From JAMXLO01 sp963719805 (GTDB lineage: Bacteria; Pseudomonadota; Alphaproteobacteria; Acetobacterales; Acetobacteraceae), in assembly GCA_963719805.1 (NCBI GenBank), contig CAVRDF010000001.1:372001-436000 (forward strand): a DNA stretch of 64,000 nucleotides. The letters run 5' to 3'. A program made the translations under genes and the position numbers. Each line of letters starts with the position of its first letter. The stretch's first letter is position 1. A model generated the notes under the pieces. It had not been told where the DNA came from. It was given only the letters and a program-made list of their open reading frames with translations, and searched no databases. This document shows positions 34,766 to 43,574 of the stretch, piece by piece.

Positions 34766-34918
34766 ATGGTTAAAAACGAAAAGACGTCGGTCGGTGGTGA
34801 TGTCACCCCGGCACGCGCGCCGACTGAGGATTTAGGACGCGTGCGCCTTGGCGGTGGCATGATTACATTCGACGACAACAAGGTTCGGGACGAAATCAAA
34901 GACGCCGGCCGTGACTAA
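34766..34918 (+). CDS. Small peptide with LGGGMI motif, putative modified-peptide precursor
   Basis: The 50-residue polar peptide starts at ATG 34766 with AGGAG ten bases upstream. It has a charged leader-like first half and the motif RVRLGGGMITFDD at residues 25-37. Directly after its stop, in the next frame, VTKLGGGMIQF then a stop is encoded (34911-34946). Removing one base, for example from the GGCC at 34907-34910, would join both into a 59-residue peptide with two LGGGMI(T/Q)F units and the second at the very C-terminus. Repeated short cores after a polar leader are typical of ribosomally made modified peptides. No modifying enzyme of a known class is adjacent. The gene call is moderately sure; its role is a guess. 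Confidence 0.55.
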   Translation: MVKNEKTSVGGDVTPARAPTEDLGRVRLGGGMITFDDNKVRDEIKDAGRD

Positions 34919-34946
34919 GCTCGGCGGCGGAATGATCCAGTTCTGA
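34911..34946 (+). other. Second LGGGMI unit in the +1 frame
   Basis: GTG at 34911 opens VTKLGGGMIQF followed by TGA at 34944-34946. Seven of eight core residues match the unit encoded at 34847-34870, with synonymous codon differences, which indicates selection on protein sequence rather than recent DNA copying. Confidence 0.6.
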
Positions 34947-34968
34947 TCAAACTCGACCACGACTAAGG

Positions 34969-35008
34969 TTAGCGCCAAGCATTGCAATCAGAGCGTGCTT
35001 GGCGCTAA
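34969..35008 (+). terminator. Perfect 13-base inverted repeat between peptide gene and DUF6065-like gene
   Basis: TTAGCGCCAAGCA at 34969-34981 and TGCTTGGCGCTAA at 34996-35008 pair perfectly around a 14-base loop and are followed by TTCTTTC. This could be a partial (leaky) terminator that makes the peptide transcript more abundant than the downstream gene, or an mRNA-stabilising hairpin. It ends 11 bases before the next start. Confidence 0.6.
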
Positions 35009-35019
35009 TTCTTTCACCG

Positions 35020-35823
35020 ATGTCCCCCAATCCCATCGTTCAATTTTATCGCCTGATCGACGCGACCAGGCCGGCGAAGCGTGCTGACCGCGGAGCTGCC
35101 GGCTATCTTCCCAGCAGAGGGCTGCGTTATTGCGATGCCCTGACATCCGCCACGGCTTATGGCTATTGGGTCTTTCCGCCGATGGATTTCCGGCTGCGCT
35201 GGGATGGCGAACGGATCTTCTGGTCCTATGGTGACGATCAGAGCTGGCTGCCGCTCAGTGAAACCAATAGCAGGTCGGTTCAGTTCCCGAATTTTTCGGC
35301 CGACTTCGACCGCGTGGCGCCCGAGGCACTGCAAGGTTGTTCACCACCGTTTCTCACCGCTTTCCTCGAACCGGGTACGATTCAGATGTGGACCGGGCTG
35401 CTGGTGAAAACCACGCCGGGCTGGAGCCTGTCCGTGCGGTCACCGGTGAACATACCGGCCACCCCTGGCATCGTGACATGGGATGGGATCATCGAGACCG
35501 ATCTGTGGTTCGGGCCCTTGTTCACCAACTTCCGGCTGACCCGGACCGATGAGCCGGTGTATATCCGCTCGCAGATACCGATCGTTCAGGTCCAGCCCGT
35601 GCCTCAGTTGGCATACCGGGAAGAGGTACTCGGCAGCTTCGACTGCTCCGACGCCAGCGGCATGTCGAACGACGACTGGGACCGGTTGACCCAGGTTCTG
35701 CTTCCCAATCCCCATGCCACCATCCGGCAAGGCGAGTACGCCGTGATGGTGCGCAAGCGGCGAGCGTGTCCCTATGATACGTCGGCCTTGAGCCAGGCGA
35801 GCCCGCCGGGCGAGGACGCCTAG
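35020..35823 (+). CDS. DUF6065-like protein
   Basis: The 267-residue protein has no signal peptide or membrane segment. The pattern YGYWVFPPMDFRLRWDG, FLEPGTIQMWTGLLVKTTPGW, SVRSPVN and WDGIIETDLWFGPLFTNFRL resembles what I remember of DUF6065, a family without an assigned function. ATG 35020 is preferred over TTG 34999, which lies inside the inverted repeat. It follows the LGGGMI peptide gene on the same strand and converges with the MFS gene one base after its stop. It could act on the peptide; nothing in the sequence shows a catalytic motif that I recognise. Confidence 0.7.
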   Translation: MSPNPIVQFYRLIDATRPAKRADRGAAGYLPSRGLRYCDALTSATAYGYWVFPPMDFRLRWDGERIFWSYGDDQSWLPLSETNSRSVQFPNFSADFDRVAPEALQGCSPPFLTAFLEPGTIQMWTGLLVKTTPGWSLSVRSPVNIPATPGIVTWDGIIETDLWFGPLFTNFRLTRTDEPVYIRSQIPIVQVQPVPQLAYREEVLGSFDCSDASGMSNDDWDRLTQVLLPNPHATIRQGEYAVMVRKRRACPYDTSALSQASPPGEDA

Positions 35824-35824
35824 C

Positions 35825-37015
35825 TCAGCGTTCGACCCAGCGCCAGGTCACGAACGCCGACGCTGCCAGCAAGGCCATCGCCGCCACGACCGCATCCAGG
35901 CCGAAGGCCGGCAGCATGGCAGCGACGACGGCGCTGGCACCGGCGCCCGCCAGGAGTTGGGAAACGCCGACCACCGCGGAAGCTGCGCCAGCACGATCCT
36001 GGCCGCGTTCAATCGCCAGATGCTGCAGATTCGGCGCCAATATGCCGCGCGCGAACAGCACGGCCATCAGCAGCGGCAGCAGGATCAGTCCCGGTCTGGC
36101 TTCCGTCAGCCCTGTCAGTGCCAGCACCACGGTCGCGGCAACAGTGGCGATGAAAGCGGGGTTGATTAGAGCGCCGGGACCAATCCCTCGGCGGCTCAGG
36201 CGGCCATTGGTCCAGGCACCCAAGGTCAACGCGAACGCGGTACCGGCAAAGACTCCCGCGAAGACGGCGGAGGAATATTTCAGTTCCCCGATGATGACCA
36301 GCGGCGAGGCGGCGATGTAAACAAAGATAACCCCGTAACTGAGCGCGTTGGTCGCGGCGATGCGCAGGAATGCCCCGTCCTGGTGCAGCGCGAATGCCAG
36401 GGCGCCGGTTGTGGTGCCGGCCAGGCTGTCAGCGCGCCGGCTCTCGGCAACGCCGAACAACGTGGTCATCAACAGCAATAATCCGAGCACCGCCAGCACG
36501 GCGTGTACCGACCGCCAGCCAAACTGGCTGGCCAGCAGGCTGCCTATGGCGGGCGCCAATATCGGGGTGCCGGCAAAGATTGTCGCGACATACGACCGCT
36601 TGGTCCTGGCAACATCGCCTTCGTAGAGATCCTGGACCATGGCAAAGGCAATGACAGCGCACGCGCCCGCGCCAACACCTTGTACGAGGCGCGACAAAGC
36701 GAGAACCAGACCGGTCGGGGCTAAGGTGCAGGCGATGCCGGACAGCACGAACCAGGCCAACGCGAAAATCAGGATCGGCCGCCGTCCTCGCACATCGGAT
36801 ATCGGGCCGGCAGCAAGTTGGCCCAGCGCAAAGCCCACCATGAACAGAGACAAGGTGAGGCCCGCCACGGTCTCGGTCGTCCCCAACTGGGCCGGCAGAA
36901 GCGGCAGCGTCGGCGCGCTCAGATCGATCGAGAGCGGCGGCAGCGCGGCATACACCCCCAGCAGCACGGTAAACAGCAACGAGTTGGGCCTTATGCCAGC
37001 CGTGCCGCCAGCCAT
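35825..37015 (-). CDS. MFS transporter, Bcr/CflA drug-resistance type
   Basis: The 396-residue protein has twelve hydrophobic segments. GPISDVRGRRPILIFAL is the MFS loop 2-3 motif, and RLVQGVGAGACAVIAFAMVQDL matches the Bcr/CflA branch of drug:H+ antiporters. Start 37015 (MAGGTAGIRPNSLLF) was chosen since the 45 residues further upstream look non-membrane and unlike the family. It exports drugs or small metabolites from the cytosol. Convergence with the DUF6065-like gene makes it a possible exporter for that locus, without direct evidence. Confidence 0.87.
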   Translation of the reverse strand: MAGGTAGIRPNSLLFTVLLGVYAALPPLSIDLSAPTLPLLPAQLGTTETVAGLTLSLFMVGFALGQLAAGPISDVRGRRPILIFALAWFVLSGIACTLAPTGLVLALSRLVQGVGAGACAVIAFAMVQDLYEGDVARTKRSYVATIFAGTPILAPAIGSLLASQFGWRSVHAVLAVLGLLLLMTTLFGVAESRRADSLAGTTTGALAFALHQDGAFLRIAATNALSYGVIFVYIAASPLVIIGELKYSSAVFAGVFAGTAFALTLGAWTNGRLSRRGIGPGALINPAFIATVAATVVLALTGLTEARPGLILLPLLMAVLFARGILAPNLQHLAIERGQDRAGAASAVVGVSQLLAGAGASAVVAAMLPAFGLDAVVAAMALLAASAFVTWRWVER

Positions 37016-37162
37016 CTTCACGGTGTCCGTCGATATTATGTGTCTGAACCCAGCGGGCCCCCTGAGACTCCAATTGTATAGAACTGCCGTCCGGCGACCA
37101 ATACATAAATGCGCACGGAAGTTTCGTCGCCGCGGTTGGCCATAGCGCAAATTCAGTCCGGT

Positions 37163-38398
37163 TCAGGTCACCGTTCGATCAGCAAGTGAAATGGTGAAGT
37201 TGTCGATCTCCTTCGCCTTCGGCGCGGCGGCTTGTTGAAACGGAGCTGAAAGATAACGGCCGAGAATTTGCTGCCCGGTCACCTCGATCCGCAGGAAGCC
37301 GAAATTGTCCTGATCGTACTGAGCGAGCGTCAGCGTGTTGGTCAGCCGCATCGGCGCTTCGGGATACGTCTTGCCGACCTTGTGCAGCTTGCCGAGCTTG
37401 GAGTAGCCGCCGTTGCCAACAACGACGCAGGGAATGTCGAAGCTGCGATTATCGGCGGTCTGCTTCACCGTGAAGCGCTGATAGTTGTGCACGTGGCCCG
37501 ACAGGATGAGATGGGGATATATCCCGGTGGCGGCGAAGCTGCCGAACAGCACCTGTTCCGCGACAGTGCTGCCTGAATGCTCGGTATCGCCGGAGAATGG
37601 CGGATGATGGATGGCGACGATAAGCGCCTTGTGCGCGTCGGCCGCTTTCAGCTCGCTTCTGAACCAGTCGATCTGATCCTGATGCAGCTCGGCCTCTGTC
37701 TCGCTGACATTGGAGAACAGTCCGATGATCGTTGCGAGCGGCGTGGTGAACGTCCAATACACGTTCGGCAGATCCATCTGGGTGCGCGCTGATGTGGTCT
37801 TGAGTGAACCCAGCCTGGTCGGATCCTTCGACATGAAATTCTGCACCCAGCCATCGAGCGGCGTCTTGTGCGGACTGACCGGACCGTCCTGCGGATCGTC
37901 CGGCTGGCAGTCGTGGTTGCCGGCGATCGCGACGATGAGGCCAGGATACTCGGCATAGGTCTCGTAAAAATTCTCGCCGTAGGCATCGATGTCGCCGGCG
38001 AAATACACCACGTCGCCGAGATGATAGAAGAACGCCGGCACCGCGTTGTCGGCGCTGGCGTCATAGTCCTCGGTCATCAGTGCCGCGACGAAGTCCATTT
38101 GCTTGCCGCGTTCGTCGCCGGTGTCGCCTACAGTGTGGAACACCAGTTTGCCGGCGTTCTTGATGGCGGCGACCGCGTCGGCATGCAGCAACTGCGACAG
38201 GTCAAAGCGATACGGCGCCGGGCCGATGGGAGTGGGCAGCGGCTGGAACGAAAAATGCTGCGGTACAAAACTCTTCGATTGCACCGGAAGCTGTGAGTCC
38301 GTGGCGTGCGACTTGTGCGCGGGCGCCGCGGTGGTGTGGGCGGCAGGTTGATGACGATTGCCCGCACCACGGCCGGACGCCAAAGCGTGCCTGCTCAT
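37163..38398 (-). CDS. Metallophosphoesterase
   Basis: The 411-residue protein of the calcineurin-like superfamily carries the metal motifs in order: HTVGDTGD, YHLGDVVYFAGD, IAGNHDCQ, AIHHPPFSGDTEH and LSGHVHNYQRF. The last resembles purple acid phosphatase-type enzymes. The first 50 residues are His/Ala/Ser-rich and disordered, with no clear signal peptide. It hydrolyses phosphomonoesters or diesters using two metals; the substrate is unknown. Confidence 0.88.
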   Translation of the reverse strand: MSRHALASGRGAGNRHQPAAHTTAAPAHKSHATDSQLPVQSKSFVPQHFSFQPLPTPIGPAPYRFDLSQLLHADAVAAIKNAGKLVFHTVGDTGDERGKQMDFVAALMTEDYDASADNAVPAFFYHLGDVVYFAGDIDAYGENFYETYAEYPGLIVAIAGNHDCQPDDPQDGPVSPHKTPLDGWVQNFMSKDPTRLGSLKTTSARTQMDLPNVYWTFTTPLATIIGLFSNVSETEAELHQDQIDWFRSELKAADAHKALIVAIHHPPFSGDTEHSGSTVAEQVLFGSFAATGIYPHLILSGHVHNYQRFTVKQTADNRSFDIPCVVVGNGGYSKLGKLHKVGKTYPEAPMRLTNTLTLAQYDQDNFGFLRIEVTGQQILGRYLSAPFQQAAAPKAKEIDNFTISLADRTVT

Positions 38399-38494
38399 GC
38401 GATGTCCCCCGCTGTATCGCTGGATGCTAACGCGGCCGGCGCGGCGGAAGGGGTGAATTATTCGTTGCGGCGAACGCCAGCCGAGGCGGTGAGT

Positions 38495-39109
38495 TTATTC
38501 CCGATGCGCCAGCGCCAGGCCGATGCCGGCGCCGATGAGGCAGCCGCCTGACAGTCGATTGCGCAGTTTGCCGCGGATCGCCAGCACGCCGCGCACGCGT
38601 CCGGCCAGCAATGCCCAGCCCGCATCAAGGCCCGCCGCGATGACGAAGAATGTCGCCGACAGCAATGCCACCTGCCGGCCGATCGGCTGCCCGGGCGTGA
38701 GGAATTGCGGGAAGAAGGCGCCATAGAACAATAGCGTTTTCGGATTGGTCAGCGAGATCAGGAAGCCACGCGCGGCGAGCGCGCGGAACGAGCGCGGCTG
38801 CGGCCGGATGTGTGTCAGGTCCACCGGCGCGGCGCGCCATTGCCGGACACCGAGGTACAGCAGATAGGCAACGCCGATCCAACGTATCCACTCGAACCAG
38901 CTGGCGAGAATGCCGAGCGTCGCGGTGAGACCGAGCGCGGTCAGTGCAAGCTGGAACACGATCGCCGACGATGTGCCGGCGACGGTGAGCAAGCCGTAGC
39001 GCGTGCCATAGGCGATTGAATTCGCCACGATCAGCGACACGTTCGGGCCGGGGATCAGGATCAGTATCGTCGAGGCGAGGACGAAGCCGAGATAAAGCTC
39101 GAGGTGCAT
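38495..39109 (-). CDS. LysE/RhtB family amino-acid exporter
   Basis: The 204-residue inner-membrane protein has six hydrophobic segments. It opens HLELYLGFVLASTILILIPG and PNVSLIVANSIAYGTRYGLL, the conserved RhtB/LysE N-terminus, and continues with FLISLTNPKTLLFYGAFFPQF. The family exports amino acids such as homoserine, threonine or lysine. AGGAGA lies upstream of the ATG. Confidence 0.9.
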   Translation of the reverse strand: MHLELYLGFVLASTILILIPGPNVSLIVANSIAYGTRYGLLTVAGTSSAIVFQLALTALGLTATLGILASWFEWIRWIGVAYLLYLGVRQWRAAPVDLTHIRPQPRSFRALAARGFLISLTNPKTLLFYGAFFPQFLTPGQPIGRQVALLSATFFVIAAGLDAGWALLAGRVRGVLAIRGKLRNRLSGGCLIGAGIGLALAHRE

Positions 39110-39152
39110 GGTGTCTCCTGCGTGCCGATTGCGACATCATTGCGCGGTTCGA

Positions 39153-39926
39153 TCAAGCCCATCCCGTCATGAACGCAATCCGCAGTGTTACACGCACGCG
39201 GCCATCCTGTTGCGGCAGCTCGGCGAGCGCGGCGGGGAACAGCTCACGTGGCGGAATCCGCCGATCGCGCTCGCGCAGCGCATTGGTTTCGCCGGCTGCA
39301 CGCAGGTCGCGCAGCAGCGATAACGGTTCGGCGTAGCGCAGTTGAAGCTCTTCCACATCAGCGACCGGCAGCGAGAACCCGGCACGTTGCAGCAAGGCAG
39401 CGCAGTCGCGCAGGTCGGCGAACGGCGAGACTCTTGGAGCGGCACCGCCGGTGAGCGCCGCCTCGGCTTCGGTCAAGGCGCGGCGCAGTTCGCCGAGCGT
39501 GCCGAGCGCCGGCATGCTGGCGAGCAGCAGGCCGCCCGGCCGCAACGACTGGCGCAACTGGAGCAAAGCGCCCGGCAGGTCGTTGACCCAATGCAACGAC
39601 AGGCTGGCGACGACAAGGTCGAAACTGGCGGGGCCGAAGGGCAGGAACTCTTCGTCGGCCACCACCGCGGACCCGCCGCCGAGCACCGCCATCGCCGGCG
39701 ACAAGTCGGCGCAGACCACTTGGATACCGCGGGCGGCGAGCAGCGGCGCCACCACCCCCCGGCCGCCGATATCCAACGCTCGGGTGAATCGCGTGGTGGT
39801 GTCGTCCAGGCGGTCGAGCAGCCGATCGGCTGCGTCGCGCAGCACATCGGCCACCGCACCCACTGTGCGCGCGGCTCGCTCGCGGTGGTGGCGCACCGCG
39901 ATCCGGTCGAACACCGCAGGGTCCAT
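39153..39926 (-). CDS. Class I SAM-dependent methyltransferase, NDUFAF5-like
   Basis: The 257-residue protein has SAM-binding motif I in RALDIGGRGVVAPLLAARGI, motif II in ADLSPAMA, and DLVVASLSLHWVNDLPGAL, with an N-terminal FDRIAVRHHRERAA. This matches the NDUFAF5/BioC-like group typically found opposite comF in Alphaproteobacteria. Start codon choice between GTG 39929 and ATG 39926 is unclear; GGGAGG overlaps closely. It is divergent from the rhodanese gene. Confidence 0.83.
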   Translation of the reverse strand: MDPAVFDRIAVRHHRERAARTVGAVADVLRDAADRLLDRLDDTTTRFTRALDIGGRGVVAPLLAARGIQVVCADLSPAMAVLGGGSAVVADEEFLPFGPASFDLVVASLSLHWVNDLPGALLQLRQSLRPGGLLLASMPALGTLGELRRALTEAEAALTGGAAPRVSPFADLRDCAALLQRAGFSLPVADVEELQLRYAEPLSLLRDLRAAGETNALRERDRRIPPRELFPAALAELPQQDGRVRVTLRIAFMTGWA

Positions 39927-40002
39927 CACCTCCCTGTGCGCCCCCGGAGGATCGTTGCCAAGCGTTGACCCCCGTGCCTAGGGTGATTGTGGAGGGCCCG
40001 AC

Positions 40003-41604
40003 ATGAAACGCATCGATGCAAAGACGCTGCATGCCTGGCTGCTCGATGGCCGTGAGCTTGCGCTGCTGGACGCGCGCGAGGATGGCGAATTCGGCACCTC
40101 GCACCTGTTTTGGTCGGTGCCGTGCCCGCTATCGAAGCGCGAAGTGCGCGCGCGGGAGCTGCTGCCGCGGTTGAGCGTGCGGATCTGCTGCACCGACGAT
40201 GGCAGCGGCCTGGCGGAACGGCTGGCGGCGTGGCTCGAGGGTGTCGGCTGCAAGGATGTCGCGGTGCTGGATGGCGGCACCAAGGCTTGGGCGAAAGCCG
40301 GATACGAGCTGTTTTCCGGCATCAACGTGCCGTCCAAGGCGTTCGGCGAATGGGTCGAGCACCATTACGGCACCGAGAGCGTCGATCCGTCCGAGCTGAA
40401 ATCCTGGATCGATGCGCGCAACAACATCGTGGTGCTGGACAGCCGCACGCACGAGGAGTTCGTGCGCATGTCTATCCCCAGCGGGATCAGCGTTCCGGGT
40501 GGCGAACTGGTATACCGTATCGGCGAGCTCGCACCGGATCCGAAGACGCTGGTGGTGGTGAATTGCGCCGGGCGCACGCGCAGCATCATGGGCGCGGAAA
40601 GTCTGCGCCGCGCCGGCATCCCCAATAAGGTGGTTGCGCTGCGCAACGGCACGATGGGCTGGGAGCTTGCCGGCTTCCGCTGCGATCGCGGACGCACTGA
40701 GAAATTCGATGCCGGCACACCGAAGAGCGCGGCGGTCGCGTTGCAGCGCGCGCAGGCGTTTGCCGAACAGTCAGGTGTCGGCGTCATCGGTGCGATCGAC
40801 CTGGCGCGGTTCGAGGATGATTCGGACCGCACGCTGTATGTGCTGGATGTGCGCGATCCTGCCGAGTATCGCGCCGGCCATCGGCCGGGCTGCATCAGCG
40901 CGCCGGGCGGGCAACTGGTGCAGGCAACCGATCAATGGGTCGGCGTGCGCAATGCGCGCATCGTGCTGGTGGACGATACCGGCGTGCGAGCGCGCATGGC
41001 CGGCGCGTGGCTGCGGCAAATGGGACATCGCGACGTGTTCGTGGTCGAAGGCGGCCTCGAGGCGATCCGCACCACCGGGCGGGAGAAGCTGCCGGTGCCG
41101 GAACTGAAGGCGGCGATCCCGACGATTGATGTCACCGGACTGGTGGCGCTGCTGGACAGCGGCGTGGGCACAGTGGTGATCGATCTGGCGCGCAGCATCG
41201 ACTTCCGCGAAGGCCACATCCCAGGCGCGCTTTGGGGTGTGCGGACGCGGCTGGACGCGCTGAAGCCGCAACTCGCTGGAGCGAAGCATGCCGTCATCAC
41301 CTCGCCGGATGGCATCGCGGCGCGGCTGGCGCTGGAGGAAGTGAAGGGACTGACCAACGCCGAGGTGCGCGTGCTGGAGGGCGGCTCCGGTGCCTGGCAT
41401 GCATTCGGCCGGCCGCTGGTCAAGGACCGTACCACGCCGCCGGATGAGGCGTGTATCGACTCGTATCTACGGGCGTATGACCGCAATTCCGGTGTCGAGG
41501 AGGCGATGCAGGCCTACCTGACCTGGGAGATCGAGCTGGCGAACCAGATCAAGCGCGATGACACGGTGACATTCGGTGTTGGCGAGGCATCTGCCACTCA
41601 CTGA
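40003..41604 (+). CDS. Four-domain rhodanese-like sulfurtransferase
   Basis: The 533-residue cytosolic protein holds four rhodanese domains of about 120 residues. Domain 2 has the canonical active loop with Cys188 (VNCAGRTRS). Domain 1 has a Cys (RICCTDDGSG, Cys63) in an atypical loop. Domains 3 (LVDDTGVRAR) and 4 (AVITSPDGIA) lack the Cys and are probably structural. It moves sulfane sulfur between thiosulfate-type donors and acceptors. GGAGGG precedes the ATG. Its end overlaps comF by 29 bases. Confidence 0.88.
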   Translation: MKRIDAKTLHAWLLDGRELALLDAREDGEFGTSHLFWSVPCPLSKREVRARELLPRLSVRICCTDDGSGLAERLAAWLEGVGCKDVAVLDGGTKAWAKAGYELFSGINVPSKAFGEWVEHHYGTESVDPSELKSWIDARNNIVVLDSRTHEEFVRMSIPSGISVPGGELVYRIGELAPDPKTLVVVNCAGRTRSIMGAESLRRAGIPNKVVALRNGTMGWELAGFRCDRGRTEKFDAGTPKSAAVALQRAQAFAEQSGVGVIGAIDLARFEDDSDRTLYVLDVRDPAEYRAGHRPGCISAPGGQLVQATDQWVGVRNARIVLVDDTGVRARMAGAWLRQMGHRDVFVVEGGLEAIRTTGREKLPVPELKAAIPTIDVTGLVALLDSGVGTVVIDLARSIDFREGHIPGALWGVRTRLDALKPQLAGAKHAVITSPDGIAARLALEEVKGLTNAEVRVLEGGSGAWHAFGRPLVKDRTTPPDEACIDSYLRAYDRNSGVEEAMQAYLTWEIELANQIKRDDTVTFGVGEASATH

Positions 41605-42346
41605 ACTGGGCTGGCGCGCCGGCCGCGCGCTGCTCGATGTTCTGCTGCCGCCGCAATGCGTGGCATGCGAGGCGGAGGTCGCCGCGCCTGGCCTGCTGTG
41701 CGCCGAGTGCTTCCGCAAGACTGCATTCATCACCGAGCCGATGTGCGTGCGCTGTGGCGTGCCGTTCGGCAGCGCCGCGATCGGCGGTGCCGCGGGGCTG
41801 TGTCCGACCTGCCGCGAGGCGCCGCCAGTGTTCCGGCGGGCACGCGCGGCGCTGCGTTATGACGCGCAGGGGCGGCGGCTGATCCTGCCGTTCAAGCACG
41901 CGGACCGCACGGAGATCGCGGCGGCGCTGGCGCCGCATATGGCGCGCGCCGGTGCGGCGCTGCTGCGCGAGGCGGACGTTCTGGTGCCGGTGCCGCTGCA
42001 TCGCATGCGGCTATTCCGCCGCCGCTATAACCAGGCGGCGTTGCTGGCGAGGGCCGTCGGGCGCATTGCCGGCGTGCCAGGCGTGATGGATGCGCTCCGG
42101 CGGACGCGCGCAACGCAATCGCTCGGCGAGAAGTCGGCCGCCGAACGCGCCACGGAAGTCGCCGATGCGTTCGCAGTGCGTGCGTCGCGCGTTGCGCGCA
42201 TTGCCGGCAAGAACGTTGTGCTGGTGGATGACGTGATGACTTCAGGCGCAACAGCAAATGGCTGTGCGGCGGTGCTGCTCGGCGCGGGAGCGGCGTCGGT
42301 CGATGTGCTGGTGGCCGCGCGCGTCCCAGATCCGAGGCTGAACTGA
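41576..42346 (+). CDS. comF: ComF family phosphoribosyltransferase-like protein
   Basis: The 256-residue protein has an N-terminal zinc-finger region (PPQCVACEAEV, CAECF, CVRCG, CPTCREAP) and a C-terminal PRTase domain with NVVLVDDVMTSGATANGC binding PRPP-type ligands. ComF relatives serve in DNA uptake in competent bacteria; in most Alphaproteobacteria the role is untested. The GTG start lies within the rhodanese end, so translation is coupled. It is followed one base later by the dioxygenase gene. Confidence 0.88.
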   Translation: MLARHLPLTELGWRAGRALLDVLLPPQCVACEAEVAAPGLLCAECFRKTAFITEPMCVRCGVPFGSAAIGGAAGLCPTCREAPPVFRRARAALRYDAQGRRLILPFKHADRTEIAAALAPHMARAGAALLREADVLVPVPLHRMRLFRRRYNQAALLARAVGRIAGVPGVMDALRRTRATQSLGEKSAAERATEVADAFAVRASRVARIAGKNVVLVDDVMTSGATANGCAAVLLGAGAASVDVLVAARVPDPRLN

Positions 42347-42347
42347 C

Positions 42348-43574
42348 ATGGATATGCTCACCGATCGCATCTGGCCTTCGGGCCTGACGCGCATTCCATA
42401 CTGGGTCTATCGCGATGCCGATGTGCTGGCGCGCGAGCAGAAGCGGATCTTTGAAGGCCCGGTCTGGAACTTTCTGTGCCTCGAGAGCGAACTGGACGCG
42501 CCAGGCGACTACCGGACCACCTTCGTCGGCGCCATGCCGGTGGTGGTGGTGCGCGCCGAGGACGGCGAGGTCTGCGCATTCGAGAATCGCTGCGCGCATC
42601 GCGGTGCGCTGATCTGCCTGGACGATGGCGGCAATGCGAAGGACTTTCAGTGCGTGTATCACGCTTGGCGCTATGATCTGCGTGGCAACCTGCGCTCGAT
42701 TGCCTTCGCGCGCGGCGTCAACGGCCGAGGCGGCATGCCGGCGGACTTCGACATGTCGTGCCACGGACCGCGCAAGCTGCGCGTGGCGACGTTCTGCGGC
42801 ATGGTGTTCGGCTCGCTGTCGGCGGATGCGCCGGCGTTCGAAGATTGGCTGGGGCCGGAGATCAGCGCGCGGGTTCGCCGCGTCGTCGGCAATCGCAAGC
42901 TGGAGATCATCGGCCGCTTCACCCAGGCGCTGCCGAACAACTGGAAGCTGTACTTCGAGAACGTGCGTGACACCTACCACGCAAGTCTGCTGCATCTGTT
43001 TTTCGCCACGTTCCGCATCACGCGGCTGAGTTCCGGTGGTGGCGTGCTGGTCAGCGAGACCGGCGAGCATCATGCCTCGGCGACAATGGCGCCGCCGCAG
43101 GGCAACGACGCCACGTATCAGGGGATGCGCTCGGACAAGGAGAGCTTCCGGCTGGCGGAGCCGAGCCTGCTGGGTATGCACGACGAGTTCCACGACGACA
43201 TCCAGTTGCAGATCCTGTCGATCTTTCCGGGCTTCATCCTCCAGCAGGTGCACAATGCGCTGGCGATCCGGCAGATCGTGCCGCGCGGCGTGGATATGAC
43301 CGACCTGAACTGGACCTATATCGGCTTTACCGACGACAGCGCGGAACTGCGAGCGCACCGGCTGCGGCAGAACAACCTGGTCGGGCCGGCGGGCTATGTG
43401 TCGATGGAGGACGGCGCCGTCGGCGGCTTCGTACAGCGCGGCATCGCTGCCGCGGCGGATGAGCTGTCGGTGGTGGAGATGGGCGGTGCCGAGGCTGACT
43501 CGCAGGACACGCGTGCGACCGAGGCCTCGGTACGAGGTTTCTGGAAGGCGTATCGCCTGCACATGGGCCTGTGA
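42348..43574 (+). CDS. Rieske ring-hydroxylating dioxygenase, large subunit
   Basis: The 408-residue protein has the Rieske [2Fe-2S] ligands Cys82, His84, Cys102 and His105 (CxHx17CxxH; CAHRG and CVYHAW) and the mononuclear iron ligands His211 and His216 with bridging Asp208 in NVRDTYHASLLHLF. It belongs to the aromatic dioxygenase alpha subunits of the benzoate/salicylate/anthranilate type. It works as a heteromer with the small subunit that overlaps its stop (TGATG). No reductase or ferredoxin gene adjoins it. It sits between comF and grxC, normally close neighbours. Confidence 0.9.
   Translation: MDMLTDRIWPSGLTRIPYWVYRDADVLAREQKRIFEGPVWNFLCLESELDAPGDYRTTFVGAMPVVVVRAEDGEVCAFENRCAHRGALICLDDGGNAKDFQCVYHAWRYDLRGNLRSIAFARGVNGRGGMPADFDMSCHGPRKLRVATFCGMVFGSLSADAPAFEDWLGPEISARVRRVVGNRKLEIIGRFTQALPNNWKLYFENVRDTYHASLLHLFFATFRITRLSSGGGVLVSETGEHHASATMAPPQGNDATYQGMRSDKESFRLAEPSLLGMHDEFHDDIQLQILSIFPGFILQQVHNALAIRQIVPRGVDMTDLNWTYIGFTDDSAELRAHRLRQNNLVGPAGYVSMEDGAVGGFVQRGIAAAADELSVVEMGGAEADSQDTRATEASVRGFWKAYRLHMGL

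Noticed and set aside
41892..43562. 556-residue open frame on the minus strand opposite comF and the dioxygenase
   Set aside because: It is antisense to genes with clear catalytic motifs, has Arg/His/Ala-rich composition with no domain, and is an expected artefact of high GC.
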